A stretch of 64,000 nucleotides of DNA from positions 56,642,385 to 56,706,384 of the forward strand of contig CM044315.1 of assembly GCA_024291935.2 (NCBI GenBank). Direction: 5' to 3'. This DNA comes from Okapia johnstoni (taxonomy: Eukaryota > Chordata > Mammalia > Artiodactyla > Giraffidae). Below the pieces are notes generated by a model, which worked only from the letters and a program-made list of their open reading frames with translations, made no database searches and was not told the origin of the DNA. Shown piece after piece: positions 20,829 through 31,639 of the stretch; the stretch's first letter is position 1; each line of letters starts with the position of its first letter. The position numbers and the translations under genes were made by a program.

Positions 20829-22938
20829 TCAGTTCAGTTCAGTTCGTTTCAGTTGCTCAGTCATGTCCGACTCTTTGCAACCCCATGAATTGCAGCACGC
20901 CAGGCCTCTCTGTCTATCACCAACTCCCGGAGTCTACTCAAACCCATGTCCATCGAGTCAGTGATGCCATGCAACCATCCCATCCTCTGTCATCCCCTTC
21001 TCCTCCTGCCCCCAATCCTTCCCAGCATTAGGGTCTTTTCCAATGAGTCAACCCTTCGCATAAGGTGGCCAAGTATGGGAGTTTCAGCTTCATTATCAGT
21101 CCTTCCAATGAACACCCAGGACTGATCTCCTTTAGGATGGATTGATTGGATCTCCTTGCAGTCCAAGGGACTCTCAAGAGTCTTCTCCAACACCACAGTT
21201 CAAAAGCATCAATTCTGCAATGCTCAGCTTTCTTCACCATCCAACTCTCACATCCATACATGACCACTGGAAAAACCATAGCCTTAACTAGATGGACTTT
21301 GGTTGGCAAAGTAATGTCTCTGCTTTTAAATATGCTATCTAGGTTGGCCATAACCTTCCTTCCAAGGAGTAAGCATCTTTTAATTTTATGGCTGCAATCA
21401 CCATCTGCAGTGATTTTGGAGCCCCCAAAAATAAAGTCTGACACTGTTTCCACTGTTTCCCCATCTATTTGCCATGAAGTGATGGGACCAGATGCCATGA
21501 TCTTAGTTTTCTGAACGTTGAGCTTTAAGCCAACTTTTTCACTCTCGTCTTTCACTTTCATCAAGAGGCTCTTTAGTTCTTCTTCACTTTCTGCCATAAG
21601 GGTGGTGTCATCTGCATATCTGAGGTTATTGATATTTCTCCCGGCAATCTTGATTCCAGCTTGTGTTTCCTCCAGCCCAGCGGTTCTCATGATGTACTCT
21701 GCATATAAGTTAAATTAGCAGAGTGACAATATACAGCCTTGACGTACTCCTTTTCCTATTTGGAACCAGTTTGTTGTTCCATGTCCATTTCTAACTGTTG
21801 CTCCCTGACCTGCATACAGGTTTCTCAAGAGACAGGTCAGATGGTCTGGTATTCCCATCTCTTTCAGAATTTTCTACAATTTATTGTGATCCACACAGTC
21901 AAAGGCTTTGGCATAGTCAATAAAGCAGAAATAGATGTTTTTCTGGAACTCTCTTGCTTTTTCGATGATTCAGCAGATGTTGGCAATTTGATCTCTGGTT
22001 CCTCTGCCTTTTCTAAAACCAGCTTGAACATCTGGAAGTTCACGGTTCACGTATCGCTAAAGCCTGGCTTGGAGAATTTTGAGCATTCCTTTACTAGCAT
22101 GTGAGATGAGTGCAATTGTGCAGTAGTTTGAGCATTCTTTGGCATTGCCTTTCTTTGGGATTGGAACGAAAACTGACCTTTTCCAGTCCTGTGGCCACTG
22201 CTGAGTTTTCCAAATTTGCTGGCTTATCAAGTGCAGCACTTTCACAGCATCATCTTTCAGGATTTGAAATAGCTCAACTGGAATTCCATCACCTCCACTA
22301 GCTTTGTTCGTAGTGATGCTTTCTATGGCCCACTTGACTTCACAGTCCAGGATGTCTGGTTCTAGGTGAGTGATCACACCATCGTGATTATATGGGTCAT
22401 GAAGATCTTTTTTGTACAGTTCTTCTGTGTATTCTTGCCACCACTTCTTATTGTATTCTGCTTCTGTTAGGTCCATACCATTTCTGTCCTTTATCGAGCC
22501 TATCTTTGCATGAAATGTTCCTTTAGTATCTCTAATTTTCTTGAAGAGATCTCTAGTCTTTCCCAATCTGTTGTTTTCCTCTATTTCTTTGCATTGATCA
22601 CTGAGGAAGGCTTTCTTACCTCTCCTTGCTATTCTTTGGAACTCTGCATTCAGATGGGAATATCTTTCCCTTTCTCCTTTGCTTTTCGCTTCTCTTCTCT
22701 TCCCAGCTATCTGTAAGGCCTCCTCAGACAGCCATTTTGCTTTTTTGCATTTCTTTTCCATGGGGATGGTCTTGATCCCTGTCTCCTGCACAGTGTCACG
22801 AACCTCTGTCCATGGTTCATCAGGCACTCTGTCTATCAGGTCTAGTCCCTTAAATCTATTTGTCACTTCTACTGTATGCTCATAAGGGATTTGATCTAGG
22901 TCATACCTGAATGGACTAGTGGTTTTCCCTTGTTTCAA
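20829..22938 (-). mobile_element. BovB LINE, 2.1 kb, 5'-truncated
   Basis: The longest BovB copy here. On the minus strand it runs from the linker between endonuclease and RT, through RT and the C-terminal domain, to the 3' end ('..gaactgaactgaactgaaac'). A possible 9-bp TSD (cttgtttca) occurs at 20823-20831 and 22929-22937. It overlaps element bases, so it may be microhomology rather than a true TSD. Confidence 0.93.
21028..22938 (-). pseudogene. BovB ORF2 (RT) remnant, four nonsense changes
   Basis: One continuous minus-strand frame runs from about 22938 to about 21060. It is broken only by four stop codons: TAG 22059-22057, TGA 21972-21970, TAG 21876-21874 and TAA 21717-21715. Each sits where other copies carry a one-base-different sense codon (Gln, Trp, Trp, Leu). 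Before the first stop it reads 'RYDLDQIPYEHTVEVTNRF' and 'NKASGGDGIPVELFQ'. Between stops come motif A 'FIDYAKAFDCVDH' and motif B 'VRQGCILSL'. After the last comes motif C 'LRYADDTTLMAE'. A single-base loss near 21062 shifts the remaining C-terminus to another frame. The endonuclease domain is missing. The frame survives because damage is by substitution. Confidence 0.9.
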
Positions 22939-23531
22939 TGTTTAATTATTCATCTTCAGGAATTCCAGTCATTACGACATCATATCTTTCTTGACAATGT
23001 TATTATTTTTTTTTTTTTGACAATGTTATTTTAAATACTTTAGCTCTGACTTTTTTACTTTTCTACTGTTGTTTTCTGTATTTAAAGGATCTTAGTTTTT
23101 ATTCAAATCTATTCCTTCTGGGCTTTTTATAATTTAGTCTTCATTTTTTATATGATTTTTTCATTTCTTATTTTTTTCTGAATTCAATCCACTCAATTTA
23201 TTTCTCCTTATTGTTTTATGTTCATTGTTCTACTAAATTCTAAAATACCTGATACAAGCTGTTTCTTCATGTGCTTGTTTGATGATACATGCTTCAGTAT
23301 GAAATAATTATGCGTTACAGTTATCTTCTGCCTCCTGGTTAATTAGGCGTGGGGAGTGGGATTTTCTTTATCTGAAAAACTTGGCATTCATATGTTATGT
23401 ACTTTTTCTTACAGTACCGTTTCATATATAGCACTACCTGTACTTTTACATTTCTGTGAACAGGCTGACAGTTTCAGGTGGCTCAAAAGATTGCTAGTTC
23501 AAGAGCACTTTTCTGTCAGTGTTAGAACATA
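22939..23531. other. T-rich DNA with a tiny poly(T) insertion
   Basis: No gene. A 14-bp block (ttgacaatgttatt) is repeated exactly at 22991-23004 and 23017-23030, with only 'attttttttttt' between. See findings. Confidence 0.6.
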
Positions 23532-24657
23532 GTTTCTTTAATGTTGTTGTTGTTTAGTCGTCAAGATGTGTCCAACTCTTCATGACCCCATGAATTGCAG
23601 CACGACAGGCTTGCCTGTTCCTCACCATCTCCTGGAGTTTGCCCAAGTTCATGTCCATTGCATTCATGATGCCATCCAACCATCCCATCCTCTGTCACCC
23701 TCTTATCCTTCTGTCTTCAATCTTTCCCAGCATCAGGGTTTTTTCCAATGAGTCAGTTCCTCCCATCAGGTGGCCAAAGTATTGGAGCTTCAGTTTCAGC
23801 ATCAGTCCTTCCAATGAATATCGAGGACTGATTTCCTTTAGGATTGACTGGTTTTATCTCCTTGCAGTCCAAGGGACTCTCAACAGTCTTCTACAGGACC
23901 ACAATTTGAAAGCATTAATTCTTCGGCACTCTGCCTTCTTATGATCCAACTCTCACATCCAAACATGACTACTGGAAAGACCATAGCCTTGATTATATGG
24001 ACCTTTTTCGGCAAAGTGATGTCTTTGCTTTTTAATACACTGTCTATGTTTGTCATGGCTTTCCTGCCAAGAAGCAACTGTCTTCTAATTTCAAGGCTGC
24101 AGTCACCATCCACAGTGATTTTAGAGCCCAAGAAGAGGAAATCTGTCACTTCTTCCACCTTTTCTTCTTCCAGAAGTGATGGGACCAGATAAATGATCTT
24201 ATTTTTTTTAATATTTAGTTTTAAGCTGGCTTTTTCACTCTCCTCCTTCACCCTCATCAAGAGGTTTCTTAGTTCCTCTTCACTTTCTGCCATTAGAGTG
24301 ATATCATCTGCATATCTGAGGTTGTTGATATTTCTCCCGGCAACCTTGGTTCCAACTTGTAACACATCCGGCCTGGCATTTTTCCAATGTGCGCTATGTA
24401 TAAGTTAAATAAGTAGAGTGACAAAAAAACAGCCTTGTCATACTCCTTTTTCAACCCCCAATGAGTCAATTGTTCCATATAGGGTTCTAACTGTTGCTTC
24501 TTGACCAGCATACAGATTTTTCAGGCGACACGTAAGATGGTCTGGTATTCCCATCTGTTTAAGAGTTTTCCACAGTTTGTTATGATCCACACAGGCAAAG
24601 GCTTTAGCATAGTCAGTGAAAGAGAGGTAGATGTTTTTCTGGATAAATGTTTCTTTA
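23532..24657 (-). mobile_element. Older BovB LINE with TSD
   Basis: Body at 23541-24648. The 3' end has a (gtt)n-like tail ('ttgttgttgtttagtcg'), and truncation lies within the RT region. An exact 9-bp TSD (gtttcttta) lies at 23532-23540 and 24649-24657. It is more diverged than the copy at 20829-22938, and both lie in the same orientation. Confidence 0.9.
23880..24365 (-). pseudogene. BovB RT motif C to C-terminal remnant
   Basis: 161 open codons: 'NINNLRYADDITLMAESEEEL' (motif C with the YADD pair), 'ASLKLNIKKNKI', 'FLFLGSKITVDGDCSLEIRR' and 'VVMFGCESW', after which the frame shifts. Motifs A and B lie upstream in broken frames. The truncation removes the N-terminal two-thirds. Confidence 0.8.
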
Positions 24658-24659
24658 TT

Positions 24660-25180
24660 AAAAAGCTCTTTTTTGAGGTGTGGTAATAAAGCATGATATC
24701 CTTTGATTATTTTACATTTTGCTTTATCTTACTGGATCATAAATTTCCCCCTCTTACTCTTTTTCTCTTCACCATGCAGTTTCCAAAATGTGCTTATTCT
24801 GTTCTTTTTGCTCTCCTCTTCACAAATGCTGCCCTTCCAACTGCCTCCTTATATAGCCCTCCCTCACCTTTAAGTAAATATCTTTCTTACACTCAGTGTT
24901 GAAAATTACCAGGACTCTTTTTTCAGTATTTCCTTATATAGATTGACTTTTAATTTCTACTGTTGATTTTAATTCAGTTCTAGGCCCTTCATTTCCCTCT
25001 TATTTCTTTCACAATTTTTCTGGACCCATCTTCCTTTCTGCAAAGGTGGAGATCCAAGAAATAGCTGCACTGAAAATGATGCTTATTTTTTTTTACCTGT
25101 GGGCATTTTGAAGTATGCAATTTCTTTGACTTCTAATGTTACTAAAGGTAAGGGTTTGTGAAGTTGTATTTGTTCTCCTT
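24660..25180. other. Unassigned DNA
   Basis: No gene and no recognised repeat. Confidence 0.4.
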
Positions 25181-25387
25181 CAGGAGTCAGTAAATGATGG
25201 CTCCCAGGCCAAATCTGGTACAGCAGCTGTTTTCGAAACAAAGTCATGCTTCTTATATTTATGCACTTTTATGACTGCTTTCACACTACAACAGCAGAAT
25301 AAGTTGGTTATAACCGAGATTTGGTGGCTCACAAAGCCTAAAATATTTTCTATCTGTCCCTTTACAAAATAAATGTGCTGACCCCTG
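25181..25387 (+). mobile_element. hAT-like non-autonomous DNA transposon
   Basis: 207 bp with visible terminal inverted repeats: caggagtcag at 25181-25190 and ctgacccctg at 25378-25387 (one mismatch when inverted). The interior has 'aggccaaatctggtacagca', 'cactacaacagcagaataag' and 'cacaaagcctaaaatatttt'. The right flank 'atctactt' resembles the hAT-Charlie target preference, while the left flank 'ttctcctt' matches it only partly. No transposase. A second copy is at 33710-34205. Confidence 0.7.
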
Positions 25388-25594
25388 ATCTACTTGATTT
25401 TCATAGTTTATGGAGGATGTGTTAAAAGATTCAAATTAAGGTGCATGCCATTAACTTGATTATTCAGAGACCCTCTTACAGAACTGAATATTAAGAACAG
25501 AATTTCCTTAAAATGTTAACCTTAAGAGCCTTAAAATGGAAATGAAAAAAAAAATCACATATTGTCCTATATCTTCTGGCAGTAGGAGAATTAT

Positions 25595-25835
25595 AAGTAA
25601 TATTTCTAAATGCCTACTGTGAGACAGGCATTTGGAACTTGGCATGTATTTCAATATTTCATAATGAATTCCGGGAATTATTCATTATCACTTTCACTGC
25701 CACAAATGAGGGTGCTAGTGCTCAGAAAGATTGTTTACTTTGTTCAAGTTCTTTTTACTGATAAATAGAAGAATTTGTATTCCAACTCAGGCTTCTCTGG
25801 TTCTAAATCCTGTATTCTACTAGACCACTTTTGCT
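25595..25835 (+). mobile_element. MIR-like SINE
   Basis: MIR order: 'aaatgcctactgtgagacag', 'gcatttggaacttggcatgt', 'gtgctcagaaagattgttta' and 'tgtattccaactcaggcttc'. Decayed. Confidence 0.6.
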
Positions 25836-26472
25836 AATTTATGAATGTGAATTAAGCAAACTATACAGCTAGTTCAGGTTAAGTCTCAAGAATTAGATGC
25901 CATTCAAGAATATTCACTTTTCTGTTTATCTCCTATCCCTAATTAATTTGAACCTTTTAATTCTATATCACACATCCCCAACCCCTTTCCTTATTCCTGT
26001 CCTTAACTTTCAAGAAACATAGCTGCCTATATGAAGGACCACCATGCCAAACATTCTCATGATACACAGTCAACTATGTCAGGAAAATTGCCCCTTGGTG
26101 ACCTATCCATCTTTCTTAGCAAAGAACTATCAACACACACATATACAAACATAAACACACAATATACCAACACACAGACACTATGCACAGACTTGCCAGA
26201 GCAAAATATGCACGGCTCAGAAGCTCCTGAAATTGAGACATTATACTGATACTTTATTACACTAAAGTAACCTAAAGCAAAATGGGCACCCAGGGTGTCC
26301 CGAGGAGCCATCTGGTGTTTATATGTGCTTCCCATTTCAAAACAATCAGTTCTTCTATCCCTCACCACATCTTAAGGGTGTGTTTCACCATGCTTTGCCT
26401 CTTATTACAACCAAAAGACTATTGAGTCCATTCTTACTGCACAAAACAATTTCATATGGGAAGGAACTGGTA
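25836..26472. other. Unassigned DNA with imperfect CA run
   Basis: A broken CA-rich run lies at about 26130-26190. The rest is unrecognised, and small frames have no resemblance to known proteins. Confidence 0.4.
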
Positions 26473-27218
26473 CAGTTCAGTTCAGTCACTCAGTCATGTC
26501 CGACTCTTTGCAACCCCATGGACTGCAGCACGCCAGGCCTCCCTGTACATCACCAACTCCAGGAGCTTTTTCAAACTCATGTCAATCGAGTTGGTGATGC
26601 CATCCAACAATTTTATCATAACTTTGTCATACCCTTTTCCTACCGCCTTCAATCTTTCCCAGCATCACGGTCTTTTCCAACGAGACAATTCTTCACATTA
26701 GGTGGCCAAGTATTGGAGTTTCAGCAACAGCGTCAGTCCTTCTAATGAATATTCAGGACTGATTTCCTTAAGGATTGACTAATTGGATATCCTGGCAGTG
26801 CAAGGGACTCTCAAGAGTCTCCTCCAATACCACAGTTCAAAAGCATCAACTCTTCAGCCCTCAGCTTTCTCATTCTCCAACTCTCACATTAACACATGAC
26901 TGGAAAAACCATAGTTTTGACTAGATAGAACTTTGTTGGCAAAGTAATGTCTCTGCTTTTTAATATGCTGTCTAGGTTGTTCATAGCTTTTGTTCCAAGG
27001 AGCAAGCTTCTTTTAATTTCATGGCTGCAATCACCATTTGCAGTGATTTTGGAGCACAAGAAAATAAAATCTCTCACTATTCCCACTGTTTCCTCATCTA
27101 TTTCCCATGAAGTGATGAGACCAGATGCCATGATCTTAATTTTCTGAATGTTGAGCTTTAAACCAACTTTTTCACTCTCCTCTTTCACTTTCATCAAGAG
27201 GCTTTTTAGTTCTTCTTC
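26473..27218 (-). mobile_element. BovB LINE 3' part
   Basis: Antisense BovB from its 3' end ('cagttcagttcagtcactca') to the region after RT motif C ('caagaggctttttagttctt'), where it is truncated. A 115-codon open stretch at 26889-27236 carries '..GLKLNIQKIKIMASGLITSW', with no catalytic motif. A short unrelated-looking patch ('caattttatcataactttg') interrupts the 3' segment near 26608-26630. Confidence 0.9.
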
Positions 27219-27225
27219 CCACAAT

Positions 27226-27352
27226 ATCAGCATCACCCAGGAACTTGCTTGAAATGCAAATTATCTGGCTCCACCCCAGATCTATTGAATCAGAACCCCT
27301 CTGGGAATGGGCCTAGTGGCTGCATTATTTGTTAACAAGATCAGCACTTTAC
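27226..27352 (+). mobile_element. MER5A-like DNA transposon fragment
   Basis: 'agcatcacccaggaacttgc', 'gaaatgcaaattatctggct', 'ccaccccagatctattgaat', 'cagaacccctctgggaatgg' is the characteristic MER5A (hAT-Charlie) order. Both ends are missing, the left one at the BovB junction. Confidence 0.7.
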
Positions 27353-27505
27353 ATCGGTGATATTGAAGATAATATAATGTACTATAAAATGTGTAACCCT
27401 TAGCCTATTCCTTTCTTTCTATGTCAAGAATTTAAGGGCACCTGCCTTCTCTTCCATTGATGGAGTTTACATTATCTATAGTATTTATATTATAAATACA
27501 AGGCC

Positions 27506-27745
27506 CACTAGGAACAAGGTCTAGGGTTTCCCTGGTGGCTCAGACAGTAAAGAATCTGTCTCCAATTTAGGAGACCCAGGTTCAATCCCTGGGTCCAGAA
27601 GATCCCCTGGAGAAGGAGACGGCAACCCACTCCAGTATTCTTGCCTGGAGAATTCCATGAACAGAGGAGTCCAACGCTCCAGTTCATGGGGTCTCAAAGA
27701 GTTGGACACAACTGAGTGACTGACACTCCCTTTCACTAGGAACAA
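27506..27745 (+). mobile_element. Bov-tA SINE with TSD
   Basis: Body at 27518-27733: head 'gggtttccctggtggctcag', Bov-A unit and tail 'actgagtgactgacactccc'. An exact 12-bp TSD (cactaggaacaa) lies at 27506-27517 and 27734-27745. Confidence 0.93.
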
Positions 27746-30305
27746 AAATAAAGGCAGAGTGGCAACTGGATCACTAAACATTAGTAAATGATGTTCATTC
27801 TGCTATTTTAATGAACATCCCAATTATTCATTTTAATATTAATGTTAATTGTGCATATGTGCATGAGTGTTAACTGTACTACTGGTTAATTATATTTGAA
27901 TAAGAAAATAATGTACACAGAAAAAAAAATTCTAACTACATTGGGAAAAAAATGAAATGAATAATAGGCATGGAAATTCACTGTAGAGAGGTAGAAGCTT
28001 ATAGGAGAAAGCTGTGTGTCAAGAGGTAAATAACCTGCCAGAGTTTTCTACACTGAAAGACTTTTTTCCTACAAGAAACATTTCAGAATCACATACCATT
28101 ATCTAGGTCCTAGCTACAGAAATGTGGAAAAAAAAAAGAGACATAGTATAGTCCTTGACATTTAGGTTCAAATGTATTGAGAAAAACAAATACAATAGAG
28201 AAATAATTATAATACACTGTTAAGCATCATAATGGAGATTGGTCCTGCCTATTAGAACCAAGCAAGATTTCTGAATGAAGCAAATAACCCTCTGGAGAAA
28301 TTAGGCAAAGCAGGAATAAAGTGAAGACTATACCTGGCATACTGAAGCTTGAGTGAAAAATGACCACACAAGGAGAAAGGCAGGAAAAAATAAAACCCTA
28401 GAATTACACCAGAGTTTTCTCCTACAAAAGAGAATGTTTATTGCCAAGTGACCAAAATGGGTGAGATTTTATTCTTAATAAAAAATTCCCTGTGAAGGGT
28501 TGATTGATTTGGTCTAATTTGCTATAACAGCTTCTGCATTTGAAAAAATCTTAATTTAAACCTGTCTGTCAAGAGTCTTCAGATTCATGAAAAATCTGGT
28601 GTGTTAGGAAATGGAAAGGTTGCTACCCTCCTGACCACCACTCCCACCATGGCCCTCCACTTATAAAAACACTCTGGAGGTAAAATCCACAAACAGATGG
28701 ACAAGAGAAAATTTACTGATTCTTTGCTAGAAATTATCTGCAACAAGGGTACTCAATGCTATTCTTTATTGTAATGCAAGTCACAACCCCACCCTCACTG
28801 CAAGGACTACTACTGTATTTGAACCAGTCAGAATCTCATTTTTTTGACAAACGATGGGACAAACAAGGATGGTAGTTTTCCTAACAAGGAAGTGCAGAGG
28901 TCTCTCTGAAACAGAAAGCTGCACCCTTAATCAAAATGGTTCATGCTCTCTAAAAGCAAAAGAGGCTGGCCAGCTTGAAAAGGTCCTCTTTTGCAGTAAC
29001 CCTAAAAGAAGCCAGTACTGAAGAACTGGACCATACTGTAATTCCCTGAAGACAGCCCCTCAACTCTATAACATGCAAATTTCCTGTGGGAATACTGAAG
29101 TCACCAGGCATCCCTCCATCAAATGTATATTAATGAGTCCTGTAAAGGTTCTCAAAATCTGACCAAATCTGGCAAGGTAGCTAGTGTCACATAGGATATT
29201 TATTAAACCATTTTCAACTGACCACGTGGTATTACTGTTGCCAGAAACAGATGACCCAGTGATTTAACAGAATGTAAGATACAAAGGGTTTTTTCCTTCT
29301 CTTTCTTTGCAATTGCCCCTGGGGTCCTATTTTGAGAGTAAGATAAACAAGGACAAACAATTTAAACAATACTGCCTGTGGTTTCAGAAACTACTCAAGT
29401 AAAGTGTTCTAAGAGACAGATGACAAAGTGACAATCCACTTCTGAAAAACATTAAGAAAAATTCCTGGGAAACTACATTTTAAGTTTAACTCTTTGCCAA
29501 TGGAAAAAGCATTTCAGGAGTAATTTAGTTGAAGAATATGGATTGTTTGTTGAATTGCATAGTTCTCATTTATTATAAGACAAATCACAACATCCTCTTA
29601 ATGGGGGTAGTTCTGTGTTCAGAACCATCAGGAATTTATTTTCTCAGTATACAATAAAGTAAATCTCTTCTGAACATATCCCATCTCTCCCCATTACCTA
29701 ATCATCAGATATATTTTTTTAAAAAAGGCTACTTGCCTTAAAGTGAGATGATTCCTTGATCTCTTCCAAATCCATCCTTTGGAATACAATAGAAATTATC
29801 AGGTCTGTAGTTTGAATTTTAAACTTTATATTCATGAGTCATGAGAAAAAATGCCATTCTTAAAGCAGTAAGTAGTTTTTCTCAGTCTTTATATACTAAG
29901 GATTTGATTCACCTCCAAGAGAAGACTGAATCTTTGTTTTAGGATACTACAGTATAATATATAATTTGGTTAGGCAAAATAAGCAAACGAACCCATGATG
30001 GCAATGGAAAAGGTGTGAGATATTGAGGTGCTTAAGTGCTCCTCATGATATGTCAATGGCTTTGTGTTCATTGCTGGTGATAATTACAAATATACAGAAT
30101 TTGTTTCCTTTTCAGGATGCTGTTTTTCTTTTGAGAGTCTGAAAAGTGAGGCCTGAACTTCCAGTAGGAAGTGGCAGAATCTCTTCAGGGCATTTTAATT
30201 AAAGGAAGATAAATGGCTAGTAGGAGTCTTCTTGTGGAGAATTTTGGTTATGAGCCTGAGAGCCATTATATACAGTAGAGTATCTAGTTTTAAATTATTT
30301 TTCTT
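27746..30305. other. Repeat-poor 2.5 kb block, no gene seen
   Basis: No BovB, SINE or clear L1 was recognised over this length, which is unusual for this window. No open frame has a known motif. Short homopolymers occur near 28128 and 29710. Confidence 0.45.
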
Positions 30306-30830
30306 CACTGTTGTTCCAATTACTATGACTATATAACAAATTACCCCCAAACTTAGCAGCAAGAAACAAAACATTTATTTTGTTCATGGTTTCATAGGTG
30401 AGGAATTCAAATAGGGCACAATTCAAATTATGCTTTATGATAGCTTTGGTCTCAGAAGAAAGATCCAAAGACAGGGAACTAAAATCATCTAAAGTCTGGC
30501 ATGCTAACATGTTAGGCATTTGATGCCTACCGTTGGCTAGCAGCTTCTCCTCCCCAATGGGCCTCTCCATGAAGTCTCTGCAAATGATACCTTCAAGATC
30601 ACAGGACTTCTTTCACAGCAGTTCATGACTCCAAAGGCATATGTCCTGAGAGACAGAGATAAGGTTAGAGAAGGTTTTATCATCCTCTATGACTTAACTT
30701 CACAATGTAATTTTTACTACATTCTACGGTGATTAGAAGCAAGTCACAAAGAAGGATTCATATGGAAGGGGAACAAATATATGGACTCCACCTCATGATG
30801 GAAGAGTATGTCCACACTACTATAGTGGAC
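30306..30830 (+). mobile_element. Ancient interspersed repeat, second copy
   Basis: 'actatataacaaattacccc', 'caaacttagcagcaagaaac', 'gcctctccatgaagtctctg', 'attagaagcaagtcacaaag', 'atggactccacctcatgatg' follow the same order as the repeat at 9035-9560. Non-coding, subfamily unresolved. Confidence 0.55.
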
Positions 30831-30844
30831 ACACTCTAAGGGGG

Positions 30845-30928
30845 CCCAGTGAGACATGAACTTGCATAATTCCCTCCCCTTGAATATGAGCCCTGCAACT
30901 TGCTTTAATTAATAGAATATCACTGCTT
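30845..30928 (+). mobile_element. Ancient LTR-like repeat, left part
   Basis: 'attccctccccttgaatatg', 'ccctgcaacttgctttaatt', 'aatagaatat'. The expected next phrase ('..atggcaaaggtgatggg..'-like) appears only at 31346, after another LTR. So this element is split. Confidence 0.5.
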
Positions 30929-30992
30929 TGATTAGATTACATAATAAGATAAAGGCAGATATGATGCTGCACAGAAAGTATTGCTCAAATAT

Positions 30993-31340
30993 GTCCTGGT
31001 CAAAATGTTTGTGCTCCCCCAAATTCATATACTGAAGCTTGAACTCATATTGTTACAGCATTTGGGAGGTAATTAGATATTAGCATGGGGCCCTCATGAT
31101 GGGATTAGTATTCTTATGAGAAAAGACACCAGAGAGTTTGCTCTTTCTCTATCTTCTATGTGAGGGAACAGCAAGAAGGTGGTCATCTGCAAGCCAGGAA
31201 GACAGTTCTCACCAGACATGACCATGCTGGACCCTGATCTTGGACTTGCAGCCTTTACATTTGTGAGGAAATTAATTTCTCTTGTCCTAGTCATCCAGTC
31301 TATGCTAATTTCATTACAGCATCTGAAGCTGACTAATATT
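30993..31340 (+). mobile_element. LTR, ERVL-MaLR type
   Basis: Order 'gtttgtgctcccccaaattc', 'catttgggaggtaattagat', 'ggccctcatgatgggattag', 'caccagagagtttgctcttt', 'gcaagccaggaagacagttc', 'atcttggacttgcagccttt' and 'catccagtctatgctaattt' is that of a near-complete MLT1-like LTR. It is a solitary, non-coding relic. The 175-codon antisense frame across it is an artefact. Confidence 0.65.
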
Positions 31341-31628
31341 ATGTTATATGGCAAAGGTACTGGGATATCACTGCCAAACTTCTGTTGGCAGACTGGAAAG
31401 AGATTATTCTGTGAGCCTTGAGGAAGCAAGTTGTTATGATATAAACTGCCAATGGATAGGTCCACATGACAAGTAACTGCAGGAAGGCTAAGGGCCTCAG
31501 TGCTACAATTGTGAGATACTTTTAAAACACTTGAGCAAACTTGTAAGTAGATCCTTTCAAGTGAAACCAGAGGAGAATGCAGCCCAGTCAACACTGAATT
31601 GTAGCCTTCCAAGACCCTCAAGCAGAAA
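31341..31628 (+). mobile_element. Ancient LTR-like repeat, right part
   Basis: Resumes the element left at 30928: 'atatggcaaaggtactggga', 'gaggaagcaagttgttatga', 'ggtccacatgacaagtaact', 'ggcctcagtgctacaattg', 'tgagcaaacttgtaagtag'. It ends where the L1 begins. Confidence 0.5.
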
Positions 31629-31639
31629 AGTCAGTTACA

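Noticed and set aside
21146..22104. Plus-strand frames of 60-122 codons opposite BovB
   Set aside because: Shadows of the minus-strand BovB frame. The same pattern recurs at 23.6, 37.7 and 53 kb.
26130..26190. CA-rich run as a microsatellite
   Set aside because: Too interrupted to count as a pure tract. Mentioned only within the unassigned block.
31094..31621. 175-codon minus-strand open frame
   Set aside because: It runs antisense through two LTR-like repeats and has no family resemblance.
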